Assembly: GCA_041677345.1 (NCBI GenBank)
Contig: JBAYQE010000090.1
Location: 1 to 10,970 of the forward strand
DNA length: 10,970 nucleotides
Origin: JALOAT01 sp041677345
GTDB taxonomy: Bacteria; Pseudomonadota; Gammaproteobacteria; Thiohalomonadales; Thiohalomonadaceae
Reading direction: 5' to 3'
Made by a program: the position numbers and the translations under genes. Positions 6,358 to 10,970 of this stretch are shown piece after piece (positions within the stretch are counted from its first letter, which is position 1; each line of letters opens with the position of its first letter). Below the pieces are notes generated by a model that saw only the letters and a program-made list of their open reading frames with translations, did not search any database and was not told the origin of the DNA.

Positions 6358-7992
6358 ATGAAGGCCGCCGAACTCCTCGTCCGTTGCCTGGAGAACGAAG
6401 GTACCGAATACATCTTCGGTATCCCGGGCGAGGAGAACCTCGATCTCATGGATGCGCTGCTCGAATCGGGCATCAAGTTCGTCACCGTACGTCACGAGCA
6501 GGGCGCCGCCTTCATGGCCGATGTCTATGGCCGGCTTACCGGGCGTGCGGGCGTCTGCCTGTCCACCCTCGGGCCGGGTGCCACCAACCTGATTACCGGC
6601 GTGGCCGACGCCAACATGGATCATGCCCCCGTGGTGGCCATTGCCGGCCAGGCCTCCACCAACCGGCTGCACAAGGAATCCCACCAGGTACTGGACCTGG
6701 AGCAGATCTTCAGGCCCATCACCAAGTACTCGTCGCGCCTGCTCGCCCCCGAGGTGATCCCGGAGGTCGTGCGCAAGGCCTTCAAGCTGGCGCAGACGGA
6801 AAAGACGGGGGCGGCCTTCATCGAATTCCCCGAGAACGTCGCGGAGATGGAGGTGGAAGACGCGCCGCTGCCGGTGAAGAACCCGCACCAGCCGGAGCCG
6901 CTCACGGATCGGGTCAAGGCCGCCGCCGAACTGATCTCGAATGCACGCGCTCCCATCGTCCTCGCCGGTAACGGTGTGGTGCGCGCCAAGGCCTGGCAGC
7001 AGCTCACCGATTTCGCCGCGCGTCTGAATATCCCCGTGGCCAATACCTTCATGGCGAAGGGCGTGGTGCCCTTCGCCGGCAATCCCCACGCCCTCGGTTC
7101 CGCGGGACTGCAGTCCAAGGACTACGTGAACTGCGGCTTCGACAAGGCCGACGTGATCATCTGCGTGGGGTACGACCTGGTGGAATACCATCCCTACCTA
7201 TGGCATCCCACGCGCGACCGTATCATCATCCACATCGACTCCATTCCCGCGGAAGTGGATGCTTACTATCCGGTTGCCGTGGGCGTCGTGGGTGACATCA
7301 AGCACTCGTTGCTGCGCATCGGCGAGCTGGCCAGGCCCCATCAGGGCCTGCACATGCGTGGACTGCGCGAAGCGCTGGTTCGTGAGATGGATGCCTGCCG
7401 TGATGACCGGGAGTTCCCGGTCAAACCGCAGAAGATCATCTGGGACTTGCGTACTGCCCTCGATCTGGAGGACATCGTCATCTGTGACGTAGGTGCCCAC
7501 AAGCTGTGGATGGCGCGCATGTTCCGTTGCGAGTACCCGAACACCTGTATCATCTCCAATGGCTTCGCCAGCATGGGCATCGCCCTGCCGGGGGCCATCG
7601 CGGCCAAACTCGCCTATCCCGAGCACAAGGTGGTGGCGGTTACCGGCGATGCTGGTTTCCTGATGAACGCGCAGGAGTTGGAGACCGCCGTACGTCTGGG
7701 TACGCCCATCGTCGTTCTGGTATGGAACGACAACGGCTATGGACTCATCAAATGGAAGCAGATGAACCACTTTGGTCGGCCCGCGTTCGTGGATTTCAGC
7801 AATCCTGACTTCATCCGGCTGGCCGAATCCTTCGGTGCGCGCGGCTACCGCGTCGAGAGCGTGGATCAACTGTTGCCCACCCTGCAGAAGGCGCTCGCGG
7901 ACGACACCGTCAGTATCATCGACTGCCCGGTGGATTACGGTGAAAACCTGAAGCTCACCGCGAAGATGGGAGAAATGGTGTGCCCGATTTGA
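6358..7992 (+). CDS. ThDP-dependent acetolactate synthase, AlsS-like large subunit
   Basis: A cytoplasmic thiamine-diphosphate enzyme expected to condense two pyruvates to 2-acetolactate with loss of CO2. It has 544 residues in three domains. The N-terminal Pyr domain holds the catalytic Glu47 in RHEQGAAFMADVYGR and the GPGATNLITG loop. A central domain follows. The C-terminal PP domain has the ThDP-Mg motif GDAGFLMNAQELE (from Gly430) through WNDNGYG (Asn457/Asn459). The central GYDLVEYHPYLW segment and the terminal VDYGENLKL segment resemble the FAD-independent catabolic AlsS group more than anabolic IlvB/IlvI. No IlvN-type regulatory subunit is nearby. The second glycine of the GDG core is Ala432, which I believe occurs in this subgroup. 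The gene starts 3 bp after the dsbA stop with no recognisable Shine-Dalgarno, so re-initiation after dsbA is likely. The alternative is another ThDP decarboxylase or oxo-acid enzyme. Family is very secure; exact substrate less so. Confidence 0.9.
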   Translation: MKAAELLVRCLENEGTEYIFGIPGEENLDLMDALLESGIKFVTVRHEQGAAFMADVYGRLTGRAGVCLSTLGPGATNLITGVADANMDHAPVVAIAGQASTNRLHKESHQVLDLEQIFRPITKYSSRLLAPEVIPEVVRKAFKLAQTEKTGAAFIEFPENVAEMEVEDAPLPVKNPHQPEPLTDRVKAAAELISNARAPIVLAGNGVVRAKAWQQLTDFAARLNIPVANTFMAKGVVPFAGNPHALGSAGLQSKDYVNCGFDKADVIICVGYDLVEYHPYLWHPTRDRIIIHIDSIPAEVDAYYPVAVGVVGDIKHSLLRIGELARPHQGLHMRGLREALVREMDACRDDREFPVKPQKIIWDLRTALDLEDIVICDVGAHKLWMARMFRCEYPNTCIISNGFASMGIALPGAIAAKLAYPEHKVVAVTGDAGFLMNAQELETAVRLGTPIVVLVWNDNGYGLIKWKQMNHFGRPAFVDFSNPDFIRLAESFGARGYRVESVDQLLPTLQKALADDTVSIIDCPVDYGENLKLTAKMGEMVCPI

Positions 7993-8005
7993 GGGAAGCG
8001 AACCC

Positions 8006-8818
8006 ATGATGCTGCCCCTGCGCGAATTGCCGCTGGCCGAGCCTGTACCCGCTTCGGGCCTGCGGCTGCGCCTGCTCAGTTACAACATCCAGGTGGGCAT
8101 CAACAGTGTGCGGCCGCACCACTATGTCACCCGGAGCTGGAAGCACGTGCTGCCCCACAGCCAGCGCTTCCGCAATCTCGATCGCATCGCCGAACTCCTC
8201 TCGGGCTACGATATCGTGGCACTGCAGGAGGTGGATGCGGGCAGCCACCGCACGGGCAACATCAATCTCACCGAATACCTGGCCGCGCAGGCCGAGTTCA
8301 GCTTCTGGCACCACCAGCTCAACCGCGATATCGCCGGCATTGCCCGCCACGCCAACGGCCTGCTCTCACGCCTGCGCCCGACGGAAGTCACCGAGCACCG
8401 GCTGCCCGGCTTCATTCCGGGACGTGGCGCACTCATGGCACGCTATGGGGACCATCACTCCCCGCTGGTGGTCATCCTCATCCATCTGGCACTCGGCCAG
8501 CGTACGCGGCTGCGCCAGCTGGATTACATCGCGGAGGTCATCTCCGATTACGACCACGTGGTCCTCATGGGCGACATGAACTGCGAGCCGGGCAGCCTGG
8601 AGATGCAGTTGCTGTTCCGGCGCACCTGCCTGCGTGAACCGGTGGAGGGCCTGTGCACCTTCCCCAGCTGGCGGCCGGCACGCAACATCGATCACATCCT
8701 GGTGTCACCCAGTCTGGAAGTTTCCCAGTGCCAGGTGCTCAACCACGCAATTTCCGATCACCTGCCCATCGCGATGGAAGTGGCTGTCCCTGCCACCGTG
8801 CACTTGGCCGGCAGGTGA
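8006..8818 (+). CDS. Endonuclease/exonuclease/phosphatase (EEP) family hydrolase
   Basis: A metal-dependent phosphoesterase of 270 residues with a DNase I-like fold. All the core motifs are present: Asn27 in LLSYNIQVG, Glu75 in DIVALQEVDAG (metal ligand), Asp190 and Asn192 in MGDMNCEPGS, Asp229-His230 in NIDHILV, and the C-terminal SDHLP (250-254) carrying the catalytic Asp251-His252 pair. There is no signal peptide or membrane segment, so it is probably cytoplasmic. The family includes nucleases, sphingomyelinases, inositol phosphatases and RNA deadenylases, and motifs alone do not settle the substrate. GAGGGAAG (7991-7998) serves as ribosome-binding site and overlaps the stop of the preceding gene; a second ATG at 8009 is also possible. 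It lies 7 bp before the diguanylate cyclase gene, a pairing I recall from Pseudomonas. Confidence 0.93.
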   Translation: MMLPLRELPLAEPVPASGLRLRLLSYNIQVGINSVRPHHYVTRSWKHVLPHSQRFRNLDRIAELLSGYDIVALQEVDAGSHRTGNINLTEYLAAQAEFSFWHHQLNRDIAGIARHANGLLSRLRPTEVTEHRLPGFIPGRGALMARYGDHHSPLVVILIHLALGQRTRLRQLDYIAEVISDYDHVVLMGDMNCEPGSLEMQLLFRRTCLREPVEGLCTFPSWRPARNIDHILVSPSLEVSQCQVLNHAISDHLPIAMEVAVPATVHLAGR

Positions 8819-8825
8819 TCCGCCG

Positions 8826-10361
8826 ATGGTGGCACGCTGCGACGAGCCGAGCCCCCGCGACTGCGACGACTGGCGCAGGAAATACTATGACAGCCTCGAT
8901 GCCCTGGCGCGCCAGGAGCAGGAATGGCGTTCCATCGAGGCCCTGCTGCGCCACGCTCTATTGCAGCTTTCGTCCTTGGCGGCATTGAACGACGCCGGCC
9001 TGGCGGGCAGGGTCGAATCCCTGCGCGTGGAACTGCGTCGCGGGACTGCCAGCGCCGAGTTGGCACACCTGCTGGATGAGGTCGCCCGTGGACTCGACCA
9101 GGGCATCCGCGACCAAATCACCGGCGGCAGTGTCGGACACCCGCTCGGGCTTGCCCGGGAAGTGTTCACCAGCATCGCCGAGCGGGTGTTCGATGATGTC
9201 TCCGGTGCGGATACCAAATGGATCCGCGCTGCCCTCGAGGATGAGGCAGGTGTGCGGTGTGCTGCCCAGCGGCTGGGCGACGTCCTCAGTGAACGCCTGC
9301 AGGCCACCGGCCCGGCTATCAACCGCGTGTTGCTGCGTCTGCTCGGGCACCTTTCCGTGCCTGCCGAATTTCAGGAACGCCTGGCGAAGCTCAGGGAGTG
9401 GCTGCAGCAACCCCTTTCCACCACCCAGCTTGCGGACCTGGTGCGTGAGCTGGCCGAGCTCATCGCTGACATGCGCGTGGGCGTGTTGCGTGAAAAGCAG
9501 GCGTTGGAAACCTTCCTGACGCAACTGAGCGAAAACCTGCAGTCGCTGGACCAAGGCCTGAAGGCCACCGCCGTCACCCAGAGCGAGTCCTTCGACGAAG
9601 GCAGGAGACTCGGTACGGCCCTGGATGACCACATGCGCGGTATCGAAAACTCAATGGCTTCGGCGCAGCTCGAGGACCTGAAGGCCAGGGTGTTGGTGCA
9701 CGTGCAGACCATACGCGGACAGATGGAATCGTTCCGCCACGCGGAGGAGCAGCGCGCGGCCGCGCTCGAACGCGATATGACCGCGCTCACCGGCAGGCTC
9801 TCGCTGCTGGAGAGCGAGGCCGCTGAATTACGCGAGCGCGTGCGTTCCGAACGCCGCCAGGCCCTCATCGACCCACTCACCCGTATATCGAACCGCCTGG
9901 CCTACGACGAACGCGTACAGCACGAATACCAGCGCTGGCGGCGTTATGGCGCGCCCCTTGTGCTCACTATCTGGGATGTGGACTACTTCAAGCACATCAA
10001 TGACACCTATGGGCATCAGGCGGGTGACAAGGTGTTGCGCGTGATCGCCGCCCTGCTCAAGTCACAGACCCGCGCGCCGGATTTCACCTGCCGCTACGGT
10101 GGCGAGGAGTTTGTCATCCTGCTGCCCGAAACCGATCTCAATCAGGCCCATGCCTGCGGGGAGAAGATCCGGCTCGCCATCGAACAGGCCGAATTCCATC
10201 ACCACGACGAGCGGGTGAAAGTCACCGTGTCTTGCGGTATGGCACAGTTCACCGATGCCGACAGCATCGCGGACGTCTTCAACCGCGCCGATCGTGCGCT
10301 CTATCGGGCGAAAGCGGCGGGGCGTAATTGTTGCAAGGCCGAACAGCCTGTAGTGACCTGA
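8826..10361 (+). CDS. Diguanylate cyclase with long N-terminal region and C-terminal GGEEF domain
   Basis: An enzyme of 511 residues predicted to make c-di-GMP from two GTP. The GGDEF domain spans about 340-505. Asp349 opens DPLTRISNR. The metal-site segment is DVDYFKHINDTYGHQAGD (Asp384), the active loop is GGEEF at 425-429, and an inhibitory I-site RAPD (416-419) lies five residues before it, so product feedback is expected. Residues 1-300 show no transmembrane segment and no PAS, GAF or receiver domain that I can recognise. They are helical, opening with WRRKYYDSLDALARQEQEW, and a probable coiled coil (about 297-345, through LSLLESEAAELRERVRSERR) joins them to the catalytic domain and may drive dimerisation. 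AGGTGAT at 8811-8817 precedes the start and overlaps the EEP stop; the open frame runs 64 codons further upstream but only inside the EEP gene. It resembles the Pseudomonas DgcH type in architecture and position. Confidence 0.94.
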   Translation: MVARCDEPSPRDCDDWRRKYYDSLDALARQEQEWRSIEALLRHALLQLSSLAALNDAGLAGRVESLRVELRRGTASAELAHLLDEVARGLDQGIRDQITGGSVGHPLGLAREVFTSIAERVFDDVSGADTKWIRAALEDEAGVRCAAQRLGDVLSERLQATGPAINRVLLRLLGHLSVPAEFQERLAKLREWLQQPLSTTQLADLVRELAELIADMRVGVLREKQALETFLTQLSENLQSLDQGLKATAVTQSESFDEGRRLGTALDDHMRGIENSMASAQLEDLKARVLVHVQTIRGQMESFRHAEEQRAAALERDMTALTGRLSLLESEAAELRERVRSERRQALIDPLTRISNRLAYDERVQHEYQRWRRYGAPLVLTIWDVDYFKHINDTYGHQAGDKVLRVIAALLKSQTRAPDFTCRYGGEEFVILLPETDLNQAHACGEKIRLAIEQAEFHHHDERVKVTVSCGMAQFTDADSIADVFNRADRALYRAKAAGRNCCKAEQPVVT

Positions 10362-10391
10362 ACACCCGGACGTGTCCAAGCAGGTCCCGCC

Positions 10392-10412
10392 AGCGGCAGG
10401 GCCCTGCCGGCT
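10392..10412. terminator. GC hairpin between dgc and tRNA-Arg
   Basis: The 14-nt perfect palindrome GGCAGGGCCCTGCC (10395-10408) is extended by AGC (10392-10394) pairing with GCT (10410-10412) around one bulged G. It lies 31 bp past the diguanylate cyclase stop and about 80 bp past the tRNA 3' end on the other strand. No T-tract follows on either side. It may help end convergent transcripts, but confidence is low. The rest of 10362-10491 holds no gene that I can see. Confidence 0.3.
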
Positions 10413-10491
10413 CGGTGCTGCGCGCTCTCGGCGTCGTGGCCTGGGGACACGTCTCAGAGAGAGGAACAGCTTTGGGCGGAGGTGCCCGGAA

Positions 10492-10568
10492 TGGCGCGCC
10501 CGGAGGGATTCGAACCCCCGGCCCCCACCGTCGGAGGATGGTGCTCTATCCAGCTGAGCTACGGGCGC
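10492..10568 (-). tRNA. tRNA-Arg, anticodon CCG
   Basis: A 77-nt cloverleaf including an encoded CCA (10492-10494). The acceptor stem GCGCCCG/CGGGCGC is perfect. The D arm is GCTC-AGCTGGATA-GAGC. The anticodon stem CCATC/GGTGG contains one G-U pair and carries loop CTCCGAC with anticodon CCG (plus-strand 10532-10534), which reads the arginine codon CGG. The T loop is TTCGAAT, and the discriminator base is G. The acceptor and D arm match E. coli tRNA-Arg(CCG) as I recall it. It is convergent with the diguanylate cyclase gene. No integrase or duplicated 3' end is seen, so it does not appear to be used as an attachment site here. Confidence 0.97.
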
Positions 10569-10617
10569 GTGATGTGGGACTGCAATGCCTGCGCCTGGGC
10601 TGACGCGAGGGCACATA

Positions 10618-10646
10618 AGGATAACCGCAGACGGGCGCGCAGTCCA
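10618..10646 (-). promoter_or_regulatory. Probable promoter of tRNA-Arg(CCG)
   Basis: On the minus strand, TGGACT (10646-10641) and TATCCT (10623-10618) are 17 bp apart, four of six matches each to sigma70 consensus. Transcription would start around 10611 and give a leader of about 43 nt before the mature tRNA end at 10568. The spacer is GC-rich. It is the best candidate in this gap, but the match is only fair. Confidence 0.4.
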
Positions 10647-10668
10647 CGGTGCTGTGGCACAGCCGTGG
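10644..10668. repeat. Imperfect palindrome upstream of the tRNA promoter
   Basis: CCACG (10644-10648) plus GCTG (10651-10654) pair with CAGC (10660-10663) plus CGTGG (10664-10668), with a two-base bulge (GT) in the left arm and a 5-nt loop. It overlaps the proposed -35 of the tRNA promoter by three bases. It could be a protein-binding site or a fortuitous GC structure. The remainder of 10669-10776 has no gene that I can support. Confidence 0.3.
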
Positions 10669-10776
10669 TTGTACACGGGGTCGGCTTCAGACCACCCCAA
10701 GCACGTCACAGTACACTACGTTTAGGCGGGAACATGAAATGGTTCCCGGCGGATCGATCACGTATGAGGTACACGC

Positions 10777-10970
10777 ATGGCAGACGACAAAGGTTTGAAT
10801 CTGAGCTTCATCATGCTGTTGGTTACCGCACTCATCATCGTGCTGGTGCTGAAGGGCGTGCAGGGCCTGCTTTCGCTCACCCGCATGGCGGACATGAGTG
10901 AGGAGGCCACCCTGGTACGCATCCAGCCGATAGGTCAGCTCAACACCGGTGAGCCCATCGTGGCGGCAGC
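10777..10970 (+). CDS. N-terminal fragment of a single-pass membrane-anchored protein, possibly a c-type cytochrome
   Basis: Sixty-four residues are visible before the right edge. MADDKGLNL is followed by one strongly hydrophobic segment (about residues 9-25, FIMLLVTALIIVLVLKG) with no signal-peptidase site, so it looks like an uncleaved N-terminal anchor with the rest in the periplasm. GAGG (10766-10769) lies 7 bp before the start, supporting a real gene. The segment VRIQPIGQLNTGEPI resembles the linker that precedes the haem domain in some gammaproteobacterial membrane-anchored cytochromes c5; that is recollection, and the haem motif itself would lie beyond the window. If so, it would be another client of ResB-CcsB. 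Alternatives include any single-pass periplasmic protein. Confidence 0.75.
   Translation, partial: MADDKGLNLSFIMLLVTALIIVLVLKGVQGLLSLTRMADMSEEATLVRIQPIGQLNTGEPIVAA

Noticed and set aside
5305..7191. Open frame of 628 codons on the minus strand, antisense to dsbA and the acetolactate-synthase-like gene
   Set aside because: It overlaps three well-supported genes, has no recognisable motif and no credible ribosome-binding site. Its C-terminal part is the cNMP gene read in the wrong frame.
7198..8007. Minus-strand open frame of 269 codons opposite the acetolactate-synthase-like gene
   Set aside because: It is fully antisense to a gene with intact ThDP motifs and has no domain of its own.
10482..10901. 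Plus-strand open frame across the tRNA and the final gene
   Set aside because: It reads through tRNA-Arg and overlaps the better-supported start at 10777 in another frame.
1..10970. CRISPR arrays, insertion sequences, integrase, toxin-antitoxin or defence genes
   Set aside because: I looked on both strands and saw no spaced direct repeats, transposase motifs, terminal inverted repeats with target duplications, or typical defence domains. The region reads as chromosomal core with a few inserted genes.

Overview
The window is a compact, GC-rich stretch of bacterial chromosome. It looks like a gammaproteobacterium that uses cytochrome c maturation System II. The order engB, cytochrome c5, cytochrome c4, dsbA, an endonuclease/exonuclease/phosphatase (EEP) protein, then a GGDEF protein is, from memory, the order seen in Pseudomonas next to polA. 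Here that block has been expanded by resB-ccsB, a cyclic-nucleotide-binding protein and an acetolactate-synthase-like gene. Pseudomonas and enterics use System I (Ccm), so System II in this setting suggests a Chromatiales/Ectothiorhodospiraceae-like lineage; that placement is inference.

Positions 1-1700 hold engB (minus strand, cut by the left edge). It is divergent from a two-gene cytochrome unit (monohaem c5, dihaem c4) that has a good sigma70-type promoter in front and a strong hairpin terminator behind. Positions 1700-5011 hold resB and ccsB, overlapping by 10 bp. Together they encode the membrane machine that exports haem and attaches it to CXXCH motifs, such as those of the two cytochromes just upstream.

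Positions 5012-5718 hold a convergent GC hairpin, a minus-strand single-domain cNMP-binding protein, and a divergent intergenic region with a bulged palindrome. Positions 5719-10361 form a tight plus-strand run: dsbA, a ThDP-dependent acetolactate-synthase-like enzyme, an EEP hydrolase and a diguanylate cyclase. The gaps are 3, 13 and 7 bp, so co-transcription is likely. Positions 10362-10970 hold a GC hairpin, a minus-strand tRNA-Arg(CCG) with its probable promoter, and the start of a membrane-anchored protein cut by the right edge.

The unifying theme is the periplasmic redox envelope: c-type cytochromes, haem ligation and disulfide formation. Signalling proteins (cNMP, c-di-GMP) sit alongside. 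I found no mobile element, CRISPR array, integrase or defence module, and no clearly new multi-gene system. The most interesting points are the inserted genes within the otherwise conserved block and the unassigned domains of the signalling proteins.
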